From: UBA9732 sp963649615 | Lineage (GTDB): Bacteria; Spirochaetota; Spirochaetia; Sphaerochaetales; Sphaerochaetaceae | Assembly (NCBI GenBank): GCA_963649615.1 | Contig: CAVJIN010000001.1 | Location: forward strand, 29,975 to 93,974 | DNA length: 64,000 nt | Reading direction: 5' to 3' | Shown here: positions 43,635 through 53,102 of the stretch, piece by piece | How positions within the stretch are numbered: position 1 is the stretch's first letter | How the letters are laid out: every line of letters starts with the position of its first letter | Translations under genes and position numbers: made by a program | Notes under the pieces: generated by a model | Told to the model about the DNA's origin: nothing | What the model saw: the letters and a program-made list of their open reading frames with translations, nothing else | Database searches by the model: none

Positions 43635-45281
43635 TCAATTAAAATTGACAATACAAGGATCGTAACCTTCTGGAGCTTCATAGCCCAAAAGCTCAATACA
43701 CGTTGTTGCTATGCTACTTATTCCAAGTCCTTGAGCTAGTTCTGTTGAATATTCACCATTGTAGCAAGGGTCAAAGAGAATGCAGGGAACAGGATTTAAG
43801 CTGTGGCTGGTTTTTGCTTTTGGTTCACCATTGGTTTTTAGCATTGGTTCTCCTTTTTTGTTATGCTCAATCATGTCATCGGCATTGCCATGGTCAGCTG
43901 TGATGAGGAGGATGCCACCTGCTTTACGTACAGCTTCTTCAATTCTACCAATTTGCAGATCTAGACCTTCCATGGAGCAGACAACTGCCTCAAAGACGCC
44001 TGTGTGGCCAACCATATCGCCATTGGGGAAATTCATTTTGATGAAGTCCCATTTTCCACTCTCAATTTCTGAGATAACTCTGTCTGCAATCTCGGCACAT
44101 TTCATCCAAGGACGCTGTTCAAAAGGAACAATGTCTGAAGGAATTTCTACATATTCTTCAAGATTTTCGTCAAATTTGCCACTTTTGTTTCCATTGAAGA
44201 AGTAGGTGACATGCCCAAATTTCTGAGTTTCTGAAATTGAGAATTGTTTTACACCGCAGGCGCAAAGATATTCTGCCATAGTCCTGTCAATTGCAGGAGG
44301 ATCTACTAAATACTGTCTAGGAACATGGAGGTCTCCGTCATATTCCATCATGCCAGCATATTCAACCTGTGGAACACGCTTTCTATCGAATTCTTTAAGG
44401 TCTTTAGCTTCAAAGGCTTTTGTAATCTCAAGCGCTCTGTCTCCTCTAAAGTTGAACAAGATTACGCTGTCATGATCTTCAATTGTTCCAACAGGCTTTC
44501 CATCTTTTGCTATAACAAAAGGAGGAAGGTCTTGGTCAATAGCGCCTGTTTCATTTCTTAAGGTTGTGATTGCATCATGGGCGGTATGGAAATAACGGCC
44601 TTCTCCAAGAACGTGAGTTTCCCAACCTTTTCTAACCATGTCCCAATTTGCGTTATAACGGTCCATTGTGATAACCATTCTTCCGCCACCAGAGGCTATT
44701 TTTGCATCAAATTCATCCGTAGAAAGGTCTTCAAGGAATTTCTCAAATGGATCAAAGTAATCAAGCGCAGAGGTTTCTCCAACGTCTCTTCCGTCAAGAA
44801 GGGCGTGGACTCTAACCTTTTTTACTCCCTCTTTCTTTGCCTCTGTAATCATGTCCATGAGGTTTTTAATGTGGCTGTGAACATTGCCATCGCTTAGAAG
44901 ACCAATAAAATGAAGAGTGGAGTTATTGTCTCTTACGTTAGCAATTAACTTTTTCCATGTTGATCCTTGGAACATTAAGCCACTTTCAATTGAAGAGGCT
45001 ACAAGTTTTGCTCCTTGAGCAAAAACTCTCCCACAGCCCATTGCATTATGTCCTACTTCCGAGTTTCCCATGTCTGCATCTGAAGGAAGGCCTACCGCAG
45101 TTCCGTGAGCTTTGAGTTTGGTCCATGGACAGGTTTTCATGAGTTTGTCCAAGTTTTTTGTCATTGCTTGTTTGACAGCATCGCCGTCTTCATACTTTCC
45201 AAAGCCAACGCCATCCATTATGAGAAGAACAACGGGTCCATTCCTCTTAATTTTTCCTGTTTTAGCAAGTTTTTCAACCAT
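43635..45281 (-). CDS. gpmI: 2,3-bisphosphoglycerate-independent phosphoglycerate mutase
   Basis: A 548-residue alkaline-phosphatase-fold enzyme interconverting 3- and 2-phosphoglycerate. The phosphorylated serine lies in MGNSEVGHNAMG, metal ligands are in LLIMDGVGFG, LLITADHGNADDM and KTSHSLNPVP. It is longer than the common 510-residue form, as in Leptospira-type proteins. A copy of the AGAGGT hairpin sits just before its AAAGGA binding site. Confidence 0.94.
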   Translation of the reverse strand: MVEKLAKTGKIKRNGPVVLLIMDGVGFGKYEDGDAVKQAMTKNLDKLMKTCPWTKLKAHGTAVGLPSDADMGNSEVGHNAMGCGRVFAQGAKLVASSIESGLMFQGSTWKKLIANVRDNNSTLHFIGLLSDGNVHSHIKNLMDMITEAKKEGVKKVRVHALLDGRDVGETSALDYFDPFEKFLEDLSTDEFDAKIASGGGRMVITMDRYNANWDMVRKGWETHVLGEGRYFHTAHDAITTLRNETGAIDQDLPPFVIAKDGKPVGTIEDHDSVILFNFRGDRALEITKAFEAKDLKEFDRKRVPQVEYAGMMEYDGDLHVPRQYLVDPPAIDRTMAEYLCACGVKQFSISETQKFGHVTYFFNGNKSGKFDENLEEYVEIPSDIVPFEQRPWMKCAEIADRVISEIESGKWDFIKMNFPNGDMVGHTGVFEAVVCSMEGLDLQIGRIEEAVRKAGGILLITADHGNADDMIEHNKKGEPMLKTNGEPKAKTSHSLNPVPCILFDPCYNGEYSTELAQGLGISSIATTCIELLGYEAPEGYDPCIVNFN

Positions 45282-45295
45282 TTTATTATCCTTTT

Positions 45296-45315
45296 AGAGG
45301 TATTAAAAAAACCTC
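45296..45315. repeat. AGAGGT/ACCTC hairpin before gpmI
   Basis: On the - strand GAGGTTTTTTTAATACCTC folds into a short hairpin directly before the gpmI binding site. A related element, AAACCT-T-TTTAAA-G-AGGTTT, lies at 45363-45382 across the end of the aminopeptidase gene. Confidence 0.5.
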
Positions 45316-45370
45316 GTAATCATTTTAAGTATAGTGTTTATAACACCTAACGTACAGAATTTAAACCTTT

Positions 45371-47128
45371 TTAAAGAGGTTTTGTTGCTTCTTTGAGGTA
45401 GTCTAGAGAACTTTCATCCACCAAATCACAAAGAACATCGTAGACCCACTGATGATAATCATTAATCATTTCAATTTCTGACTCTGTCAGAAGATCTTTA
45501 CAGATGAGATCTCTTTCATAAGGACAGGCTGTTAATGTCTCAAAAGTGTAGAATTCTCCAAATTCTGTAGTCATTGCTTCTGTTACGGCTATCAAATTCT
45601 CAATTCTAATGCCATGTCTGCCTTCTTTGTATAAACCCGGTTCATCACTTACAATCATTCCTTTTTCTAGTGCAACTGGGCGATCTTTACCAAAATTTGC
45701 AGATATTCTTTGAGGTCCTTCATGAACACTTAGTCTAAAACCAACCCCATGACCTGTTCCATGGAAGTAATTCATGCCTCTCTGCCACAAATATTGATGA
45801 GCAAGAATGTCTAACTGCACACCCGTGGTTCCTTTTGGGAAAACTTGTGAACACAAGGCTAAATGACCTTTGAGAACGAGGGTGTAATCTTCTTTTTGTT
45901 CTTGCGTGGCTTTTCCAAAGAGAAGGGTTCTTGTGATATCGGTGGTTCCGCAGGTATATTGGCCACCAGAATCCAAAACCAAGAGTCCATTTCCAGTTAT
46001 TGGTTTATCTGTTTCCTCTGTTGCTGAGTAATGGACAACTGCACCGTGATCTCCAAAACCAGCAATAGTTGAGAAAGAGGGACCTAAGTACTCTTCTTCT
46101 GCAGCACGTTCGTCTTCTAGTGCTTGAGAAATTGTTAATTCTGTGAAATCGTACTCGTTTCTTTTTACTGTTGCTAAGAAATTAACAAGAGCAACTCCAT
46201 CAAGGATGTGTGCAACTCTCATTCCTTCTAGTTCTGCTTCGTTCTTGCAGGCTTTAAAGGAAGTGGAATACTCAAGACCTTCTGTGATTTTTACGTCTTT
46301 TGCCTTATCAATGGCATTTTTAAGTTTCATGTTAATTCTGTCAGGATTGATTCTGACAGTACAGTTCTTGAGGTTTTCAAGTTCCGATACAACTTTTTCA
46401 TAATCAAGGACTTCAAAAATATCGGGCTTTACAGATGTGAAACGTTGAATTGGCGTGAAAAGTTTGACGCTATCTGGGCCAATTAAGAGGTGTGAAACAA
46501 AAACAGGGGTGTCGTCAATGTCGCGACCTCTGAGGTTGAGAAGCCATGCAATATCGTCAAGGCTGGAGATGAGAAGGTAGTCTTCATGGTTCTCTTTGGC
46601 TTTTTCACGCATTCTTTCAATCTTATGGGCGGGGCTTTCTCCACAGACCTCGTCATCCATTTTTTCTACTGGATATTCTGGCATTGGAGGTCTATTTGTC
46701 CAAATTTTGTCCAAAAGATCGTCCATTGCTACAATACAAATGCCGTTGGCTTCGTATGTTGTTTTTTCTGAGACCATAAGAGTTTCTGCGGAAATACCAA
46801 TCTTTTCGCCGTTTTTGAAAGTTTCTTTTAAAAATGCAAGTGGACTTGTTGCGTCAGGCCCATCAACCTTTTTCATTTCATAGTAGGTATCTTTAATTTG
46901 TTCCGCGCATTGTACAAAATAGCGAGAATCTACCCAAATTAGAGCTTTGTCCTTGGTAATGATTACTGTTCCGGCACTGCCAGTAAAACCACTAATCCAT
47001 TTTCTAGATTGCCAGCGGTCACTGACGTATTCGCTTTTGTGAGGATCTGTTCCGTTAATGATCCAAGCACTGAGCCCGTTTTTTGCAAGCTCTTCTCTTA
47101 GAAGAGTTACTCTGTCATTTACTTTCAT
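45371..47128 (-). CDS. Xaa-Pro aminopeptidase (M24B)
   Basis: A 585-residue metallopeptidase removing residues before proline. Two creatinase-like N-terminal domains precede the pita-bread catalytic domain with ligands in LVLDSGGQYTCGTTDITR, HGTGHGVGFRLSVHEGP and EPGLYKEGRHGIRIEN; a short C-terminal extension follows. The long three-domain form resembles eukaryotic cytosolic APP1 and its bacterial relatives. It overlaps the end of lgt by 4 bases. Confidence 0.93.
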   Translation of the reverse strand: MKVNDRVTLLREELAKNGLSAWIINGTDPHKSEYVSDRWQSRKWISGFTGSAGTVIITKDKALIWVDSRYFVQCAEQIKDTYYEMKKVDGPDATSPLAFLKETFKNGEKIGISAETLMVSEKTTYEANGICIVAMDDLLDKIWTNRPPMPEYPVEKMDDEVCGESPAHKIERMREKAKENHEDYLLISSLDDIAWLLNLRGRDIDDTPVFVSHLLIGPDSVKLFTPIQRFTSVKPDIFEVLDYEKVVSELENLKNCTVRINPDRINMKLKNAIDKAKDVKITEGLEYSTSFKACKNEAELEGMRVAHILDGVALVNFLATVKRNEYDFTELTISQALEDERAAEEEYLGPSFSTIAGFGDHGAVVHYSATEETDKPITGNGLLVLDSGGQYTCGTTDITRTLLFGKATQEQKEDYTLVLKGHLALCSQVFPKGTTGVQLDILAHQYLWQRGMNYFHGTGHGVGFRLSVHEGPQRISANFGKDRPVALEKGMIVSDEPGLYKEGRHGIRIENLIAVTEAMTTEFGEFYTFETLTACPYERDLICKDLLTESEIEMINDYHQWVYDVLCDLVDESSLDYLKEATKPL

Positions 47129-48108
47129 CTCTTTTTCCTCTTTTTATAGATGATTGGTTCCGATTTTTTTGCATAGATAATAAAAAAGATTCCTGCAAGA
47201 ATCATAATAAAACAAAGAATTTGCCCCATTGAGATATTTAAGAAGGACTTGAACAAGGCTACGGGCTCAGATTCTTTTCCAAGTTTAATGATAAAGCCTA
47301 ATTGTTCATCTGGTTCTCTAAAGTACTCAAGAAAAAACCTAATAATACCATAGCCTAAAAAGTAAGCTCCGGTTACAATTCCTGGTCCGTGTTTTGTTTT
47401 GTTTTTATTTGCTAAAGGTCTGACAACAAACCAAAGAATTAAGAATAGAAATATGCCTTCAAAGAAAGCTTCATAAAGTTGAGAAGGATGTCTTGGAAGA
47501 TTAACCATGTCCCCATTTGTGTAAGACAGACCAATTTTATCTGCTATTTCTTTTACCCAGGGTATTGTTGTGGAAAAAGAAGGGGCATTTGGAAAGATAA
47601 TTCCATAAGAGGTTCCCGTTACTCTTCCCCATAATTCCTCATTGATAAAGTTTCCAATTCTACCAAGGGTATACCCTAAAGGAATGCCAGCAATTATAGT
47701 GTCCGCTAAATCAAGAAGAGGATATCCATACTTTCTGCTAAACAGCCAACCTCCAAATAAAGCTCCCACAACTCCGCCATGATAGCTCATTCCAGGAAGG
47801 CCTATAAATTGTCCGTTTCTAAAAGGCCAAAATATCATCCAAGGATGAGTCCAGTAATAAGAAGACCCATCGTATATTAAAGTAGAGAATAATCTCGCCC
47901 CTATTAAAAGAAACCCAATAACATAGCAAAATAAATTAATAGAAAGATCCGAGTCCATATAATGTAATGAACCATGGATACATTGGTATCTAAAAAGGGC
48001 ATAGCAAATAGAGAATGCAAAAACGTACATCAAGGCGTACCATCGTATAGGAAGAAAAGATACCACTTGAGGAGAAATCCAACTTGGAAAGTCTATGTAC
48101 ATTAACAT
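47125..48108 (-). CDS. lgt: Prolipoprotein diacylglyceryl transferase
   Basis: A 327-residue inner-membrane enzyme with about seven helices that attaches diacylglycerol to the lipobox cysteine. The Lgt signature GRIGNFINEELWG and the SYHGGVVGALFGG segment with the essential histidine are intact. Two in-frame ATGs (48108 and 48102) are possible; no binding site precedes them, and TAGACT ends six bases before the first, so the mRNA is probably leaderless. Confidence 0.95.
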   Translation of the reverse strand: MLMYIDFPSWISPQVVSFLPIRWYALMYVFAFSICYALFRYQCIHGSLHYMDSDLSINLFCYVIGFLLIGARLFSTLIYDGSSYYWTHPWMIFWPFRNGQFIGLPGMSYHGGVVGALFGGWLFSRKYGYPLLDLADTIIAGIPLGYTLGRIGNFINEELWGRVTGTSYGIIFPNAPSFSTTIPWVKEIADKIGLSYTNGDMVNLPRHPSQLYEAFFEGIFLFLILWFVVRPLANKNKTKHGPGIVTGAYFLGYGIIRFFLEYFREPDEQLGFIIKLGKESEPVALFKSFLNISMGQILCFIMILAGIFFIIYAKKSEPIIYKKRKKR

Positions 48109-48114
48109 GCTCTG

Positions 48115-48120
48115 AGTCTA
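48115..48120 (-). promoter_or_regulatory. -10 element of lgt, leaderless layout
   Basis: TAGACT on the - strand ends six bases before the ATG at 48108; the -35 region is weak. Confidence 0.4.
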
Positions 48121-48197
48121 CCACAAACAAGATTTATGAGAAATATGTTTTTTAGGTGTCGTTCAAGGAAATAAGTTACGTTCTTTAAAAAATGTAG

Positions 48198-48203
48198 TAT
48201 ATT
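48198..48203 (+). promoter_or_regulatory. -10 element of the S41 protease gene, leaderless layout
   Basis: TATATT ends six bases (GCAGGC) before the ATG at 48210; -35 is weak (GTTACG at 17 bp). Confidence 0.45.
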
Positions 48204-48209
48204 GCAGGC

Positions 48210-49697
48210 ATGAAGAGAATATTAGTTTTAGTTTTAGTTTTTGTGGTTGCTTTAGGTAGTCTCTTTGCAAATGGCACAGAAGAACAGCTTGTTTTTGAAC
48301 AAATTCTTAGAAAACAGCAGAACCAAACCACTACCACTACTACAAAAACAAATAGTGCGGTAACCAAGCAGTATACGAATACGTCTTCTGCTATGAGTTC
48401 TCAAATTATTTCTAGAGATATGGATTCTCTAGAAAGGCTTTATCAGTATGTCAACAAGTACTACCTCTTTGATATAGACTATGATGCCGTGTACGAAGCA
48501 ATGGCAACAGCTTTATTTGATGCCTTGGATGATAAGTACACCTACTACATCACAGCAGACCAGTCAGAGGAATACTCAGAAGAGATTTCTGGCGAATATG
48601 GTGGGCTTGGAATCTACTTCTCCAAGACATACACAGAGTATCAGGATGCCGATGATGAAAGCACGTTATACTGTAATATCACCCAGGTTTTCCCTAATAC
48701 ACCAAGCGCAAAAGCCGGTCTTAAGGCTGGCGATATGATTACTCATATTAATGGAGAATCTGTTGTTACTATGTCCGCAAACGAATGTGCGTCTAAAATG
48801 AAAGGTGAAGTTGGAACTACGGTTGAAATTACTATACAGAGAAAAACTTCCACGTTTACTCTTACCTTGACACGTGCAAAGGTTATAGTCCCAACAGTTG
48901 AGTATAGCATGCTTGATAATGGTGTTGCCTATCTAAGGATTACAGAATTCTCGCAAAACACACTTAGTGCTGTAGAAGAAGCTTTAGATAGTCTTGAGAA
49001 AGACGGAATGACAAGTCTAATCATTGACCTCAGAGATAATCCTGGTGGAGATGTTGATGTAACTCTTTCCATTGCAGACTTGTTTATCAGTGGTTCTGAA
49101 CTTCTTTCTGTTTCTTATAAGGATTCTTCACAAAATGTTACCTATGTTGCAAGTGAAGGAACTGAGGTTGATGAAGATGTTAAAATTGCAATCCTTATCA
49201 ACGGAGGAACAGCAAGTTCTGCAGAAATTCTTTCTTCAACAATGAGAGATAATGGAAGAGCTAAACTCTTTGGTACAACTTCATATGGAAAGGGTATTAT
49301 GCAACAGATTTCATCTTTTGGAGATGGCTATACCTCAGTAACAATTGCTAGTTTTGTTCCTCCAAGTGGAAATGCAATTCACGAGGTTGGCGTTGAACCA
49401 GATGTTGTTGTTGAAGCTGTCACTGTTGAAGATGAAGAGTTAGAGGCTTATACAACACTTGTTAACGGAACAGAAATTTCGGACTTTGTTAAAGAAAACC
49501 CAGACTTCACGGATGAAAATGTTTCAAAGTTTGTAAGTCAATTTAAAGATACAGGGTTAAGAACAGAAGTTCTTCAGATTCTTGTGAGAAACGAATATTA
49601 CTCTCAAATGGAGGCTGAAGACAGACCTATAGCAGATGTTAAATATGATAATGTTTGCAAAGCTGCATATGAGTATCTTATAGGGTCTTCGAAGTAA
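48210..49697 (+). CDS. C-terminal processing peptidase (S41)
   Basis: A 495-residue periplasmic serine protease. It has a signal peptide (cleavage probably after SLFA, residue 20), a PDZ domain (about 130-215, GLGIYF and SAKAGLKAGDMI) and the S41 catalytic domain with the serine in GTASSAEIL and the lysine in SYGKGIMQQ. A Q/T-rich stretch follows the signal peptide. Substrates are probably cell-envelope proteins. A terminator follows. Confidence 0.93.
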   Translation: MKRILVLVLVFVVALGSLFANGTEEQLVFEQILRKQQNQTTTTTTKTNSAVTKQYTNTSSAMSSQIISRDMDSLERLYQYVNKYYLFDIDYDAVYEAMATALFDALDDKYTYYITADQSEEYSEEISGEYGGLGIYFSKTYTEYQDADDESTLYCNITQVFPNTPSAKAGLKAGDMITHINGESVVTMSANECASKMKGEVGTTVEITIQRKTSTFTLTLTRAKVIVPTVEYSMLDNGVAYLRITEFSQNTLSAVEEALDSLEKDGMTSLIIDLRDNPGGDVDVTLSIADLFISGSELLSVSYKDSSQNVTYVASEGTEVDEDVKIAILINGGTASSAEILSSTMRDNGRAKLFGTTSYGKGIMQQISSFGDGYTSVTIASFVPPSGNAIHEVGVEPDVVVEAVTVEDEELEAYTTLVNGTEISDFVKENPDFTDENVSKFVSQFKDTGLRTEVLQILVRNEYYSQMEAEDRPIADVKYDNVCKAAYEYLIGSSK

Positions 49698-49717
49698 TTC
49701 ATTGGAGAGGGTTTTAG

Positions 49718-49751
49718 GGGGTTGGATAGTGTCCAGCCCCTTATTTTTTTA
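49718..49751 (+). terminator. Terminator of the S41 protease gene
   Basis: GGGGTTGGA and TCCAGCCCC pair (one G-T wobble) around TAGTG; TTATTTTTTT follows. Confidence 0.85.
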
Positions 49752-50067
49752 ATGGACGTAAATTTTAGTATTTTCATTAAATAAAAAGAAAAAGCAATAA
49801 AAACAAACTATTTTACACACACTAATGCACAAGTTATGCACAACTAATAATGTTCTTGTTTAAAATCCTCTATGTAAGGAAAAATTTTATTGTTCCAAGT
49901 TTGGTACTAATCAAATAAGAAGTAAAAAATAATTCTTTTAAATGTAACGAATTATTGGTTTATTTAATGTGATAACTTATTTAAAAGTTATATAACTTTT
50001 TAAGTGTTTTTTTATAGGTTTTTCCAGCGGAAAAACTAGTACGGATACAAAAGTTTTGCACAAGTTA
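49752..50067. other. AT-rich spacer with DnaA-box-like repeats
   Basis: No gene is seen in this 316-bp stretch. At its left end three 9-mers with 11-12 bp spacing, TTTTACACA (49811), TAATGCACA (49823) and TTATGCACA (49834), approach the DnaA box TTATCCACA. At the right edge TTTTGCACA (50054-50062) and TTATCAACA (50065-50073) repeat the arrangement, the last overlapping the rsmE stop. Between them lie an 18-bp palindrome AAAAGTTATATAACTTTT (49983-50000) and a GTTTTTCC/GGAAAAAC hairpin (50018-50036). Confidence 0.6.
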
Positions 50068-50847
50068 TCAACAAGAACTTTCAAGAAGAGTTTGAATGGC
50101 TCCAATTGCGTAAATTGAGGCTGTTTCACACCTTAATATGTTTGTTTTTAACAAAATAGCTTTAAAACCAGCGCTTAGTAATAACTGACATTCATTATCT
50201 GTAAGACCACCTTCTGCACCAACTACTAGAGCTGTTGTTCCCTGAAAACCCTTCACCGTTGTAAGAATGTCCGTTTGATCTTCTTTTAGCTTGCATTGAT
50301 GAAGAACAAGCCCTAGAGTCTTGTTTCCTTTTGCTCTTTCTTGTAGGTCTTTTGGAATGTCTTTCAGTTCTATTGGGCCTACAACTGCTGTTGGAATTAC
50401 AGAACCACTTTGTTGTATAGCTTCCTTTACTATTGAGTCAAATCTGGCAAGTTTGGTTTCTTCCTTTCCTTTTATATTGGCAACACAATTCTCGCTGTTC
50501 ACTAGAACAATCGCTTGCACTCCTGTTTCTGTTGCCTTTTTTATAATATCATCAATCTTTCTTCCCTTTGGAATGCATTGGTAGAGGATAATGGGTTTTA
50601 AGGGCCTCTCTTGAGGAAGTGTATCTGTGTATCCTGTGGCTTCTTCTGAGCTTTCTACGTTTAAAATACAGTTACTTTTATCAATTTGGGCTATTGTTAG
50701 CTTCCAAAGGTTGCCCTTATTATCGCGCCCCATTATTTTTTGTCCTTCTTTTAGTCGTAGAACTCTAACAAGATAGTTATATTCCTTTCCTGTTAGCGTT
50801 AGTGTGTTTTCTCCGTTAAAAGTTTTAGGTAATAGAAAAAGGCGCAT
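50068..50847 (-). CDS. rsmE: 16S rRNA (uracil-1498-N3)-methyltransferase RsmE
   Basis: A 259-residue SPOUT methyltransferase. The N-terminal PUA-like part (residues 1 to about 75) and the knotted SAM-binding part with VGAEGGLTDNE and ...LKTNILRCETASIYAIGA are typical. It modifies U1498 of 16S rRNA. Confidence 0.94.
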   Translation of the reverse strand: MRLFLLPKTFNGENTLTLTGKEYNYLVRVLRLKEGQKIMGRDNKGNLWKLTIAQIDKSNCILNVESSEEATGYTDTLPQERPLKPIILYQCIPKGRKIDDIIKKATETGVQAIVLVNSENCVANIKGKEETKLARFDSIVKEAIQQSGSVIPTAVVGPIELKDIPKDLQERAKGNKTLGLVLHQCKLKEDQTDILTTVKGFQGTTALVVGAEGGLTDNECQLLLSAGFKAILLKTNILRCETASIYAIGAIQTLLESSC

Positions 50848-50857
50848 TGTTCCTCCA

Positions 50858-51274
50858 TTATAAACAAAATGTCATATAAGCAGGAATGCATACGATTCCA
50901 TTCTCTTTTATGTGAAGATTTTTAGGGTGGATTATATATGAAATGTCAATCCTGTCTTTAAATTTAAGATTAAATTTCTCAAGGGAGTCTGTTTTGTATG
51001 TTTTTGTTGATTTGACTTCAATAGGGATTATCTTATTGATAACCTTATTCCCACTAGATAATAAAAAGTCTATTTCAATATCATTTCTATGTTTTTCTTC
51101 ATTGTAGTGAGTATAAAAATATAATTTATTCCCTTTTGCAACCAGCATTTGTGCAACTATATTTTCAAATAACATTCCTTTGTTGATTGAAAGCTTTTCA
51201 TTTAGAATAGCAGAATATATATTTATGTCCTTCTTCTCGTTTTTATCAAAAATTAGAATAACCTTTTGCGCCTA
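50858..51274 (-). pseudogene. C-terminal remnant of an AAA+ ATPase (DUF4143)
   Basis: The - strand frame encodes the DUF4143 end of a family of about 400-residue ATPases: KLSINKGMLFENIVAQMLV, LYFYTHYNEEKHRNDIEIDF and IIPIEVKST. Homology extends upstream of the first Met (51175) to an in-frame TAG at about 51275-51277; the N-terminal ATPase part is absent. No binding site precedes the remaining frame. These genes are typical accessory, frequently lost elements. Confidence 0.8.
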
Positions 51275-51419
51275 AAAACGCAATGAAAATCAAGCAAAAT
51301 ATCCCAAAAAGCGCAGTGTATAGAGGTTTGTAAAAACCACTTGAGCTTTTTATTATAATTAAAAACATAGGTATTGTGCTATGATAGGTTGTGCAAAGAG
51401 ATAGGCGTAGGAGGACAAC

Positions 51420-53102
51420 ATGAACGTTCCATTAAGTGAATATCCAAGACCTCAAATGAAAAGGGAAAGTTTTCTTTGTCTAAATGGACTGTGGAATTTG
51501 CAATTTATATCTGATGGAAAAGAAGCAAAAGAATATTCTATTTTAGTCCCATATTCTCCTGAGAGCGTTTATAGTGGAGTTCAAAGAACGTTACACGCCC
51601 ATGAAACAATGCGTTACAGTAGACACGTAGTTTTTCCTGAAAATGTAAATTTTCAAACTCATACATTATTACTACATTTTGGAGCTGTTGATTATAGAAC
51701 TCTTGTTTATATTAATGGAAAACAAGTTTTTGAGCATATAGGTGGATATTTACCATTTGAAATAGAAGTTCCACTTAGAGAGTTTGATTTAGATGTTTTA
51801 GTTCAAGACCCAGGGGATACAAAAGAAATTTCAAGAGGAAAACAAAGTAGCCAGCCAGGAGGTATTTGGTATCCACAAACCAGTGGAATATGGCAAACCG
51901 TTTGGATGGAAAAAGTTCCGCGGTTGTATATTAAGAGCTATAAACTTGTTCCAGATCTTCAAGGCTTTAATATTACAGTTTTCATGAATGACAATTTTGA
52001 TTGTCCTTGTAGCTTGCTGTTTCAAGGAAAAGAATATGAATTTAAAGCAGGAAAGGCGACTAGAATTGATATTCCAAATGCACATCTTTGGACGCCTGAA
52101 GACCCTTATCTTTATGATTTTGTTATTATTGCTAACAAGGGTTCTAATGAAGACAAAGTCAGTGGATATGTAGGGCTGAGAACCTTTGGTGTTGGACGAG
52201 ATGCGAATGGAAACAATGTCCTATTATTGAATAATAAACCATACTTTCATCATGGTCTCTTAGATCAAGGCTATTATAAGGACGGCTTCTATACTCCTAA
52301 ATCAGATGAAGATTTTATTAATGACATTAAAACAGCAAAGGCTTTGGGGTTTAATACGTTAAGAAAACATATAAAGATTGAGCCTCTTCGCTGGTACTAC
52401 CATTGCGACCGTTTAGGAATGTTGGTGTGGCAAGATATGGTCTCTGGGGGAGGAAAATATAGACCTTCTACAGTAACTCTGCCTTTGTTTTTTGGTTCTC
52501 ATATTAAAGATGACAAATATGAGAAATTTGCTAGAACAGATAAGAAGGAGCGCGCCACATGGGAACAAGAAGCCTATGGAACTGTTAAACTTCTATACAA
52601 CGTTGTTTCTCTTGCAATGTGGGTTCCTTTTAATGAAGGATGGGGGCAATTTGACAGTGCAAGGATAGTGAAAAACATCACAGTTTTTGATAACACGAGA
52701 ACAATTGACCACGCTTCTGGATGGCAAGACCAGAAGATAGGAGATTTTAAGAGTTTACATGTTTATTTTAGGCCATATAGATTTCATAAAGATAAACTTG
52801 GGCGTTGCGTGATTCTTACGGAATTTGGTGGCTATGGCTATGATACCAACACTACAAAAAAGAAGAGTTTTATCTATAAGAAACTGCGCTCCAAATTAGA
52901 ACTTACACAAGCCATTGTTAAACTATACGAGAAGCAAATTATTCCAGCAAAAAAGAAAGGACTTGCTGCTGCAATTTACACGCAACTTTCAGATGTAGAG
53001 CAAGAAACAAATGGCCTCATTACTTATGATAGAACAGACATTAAAGTCATTCCGTCCCCCATTTGCGAGATGTCAAAGAAGCTGCTTTATAAATCTTTTT
53101 GA
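51420..53102 (+). CDS. Glycoside hydrolase family 2 enzyme
   Basis: A 560-residue protein of the beta-galactosidase/glucuronidase family without signal peptide. The jelly-roll sugar-binding domain (LNGLWNLQF..., QPGGIWYPQTSGIWQTVW) and immunoglobulin-like domain lead to a TIM barrel with the acid/base glutamate in FNEGWGQ and the nucleophile in TEFGGYG. Substrate unknown. A strong AGGAGG precedes the ATG. Its last 30 bases overlap the convergent glycosyltransferase gene. Confidence 0.91.
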   Translation: MNVPLSEYPRPQMKRESFLCLNGLWNLQFISDGKEAKEYSILVPYSPESVYSGVQRTLHAHETMRYSRHVVFPENVNFQTHTLLLHFGAVDYRTLVYINGKQVFEHIGGYLPFEIEVPLREFDLDVLVQDPGDTKEISRGKQSSQPGGIWYPQTSGIWQTVWMEKVPRLYIKSYKLVPDLQGFNITVFMNDNFDCPCSLLFQGKEYEFKAGKATRIDIPNAHLWTPEDPYLYDFVIIANKGSNEDKVSGYVGLRTFGVGRDANGNNVLLLNNKPYFHHGLLDQGYYKDGFYTPKSDEDFINDIKTAKALGFNTLRKHIKIEPLRWYYHCDRLGMLVWQDMVSGGGKYRPSTVTLPLFFGSHIKDDKYEKFARTDKKERATWEQEAYGTVKLLYNVVSLAMWVPFNEGWGQFDSARIVKNITVFDNTRTIDHASGWQDQKIGDFKSLHVYFRPYRFHKDKLGRCVILTEFGGYGYDTNTTKKKSFIYKKLRSKLELTQAIVKLYEKQIIPAKKKGLAAAIYTQLSDVEQETNGLITYDRTDIKVIPSPICEMSKKLLYKSF

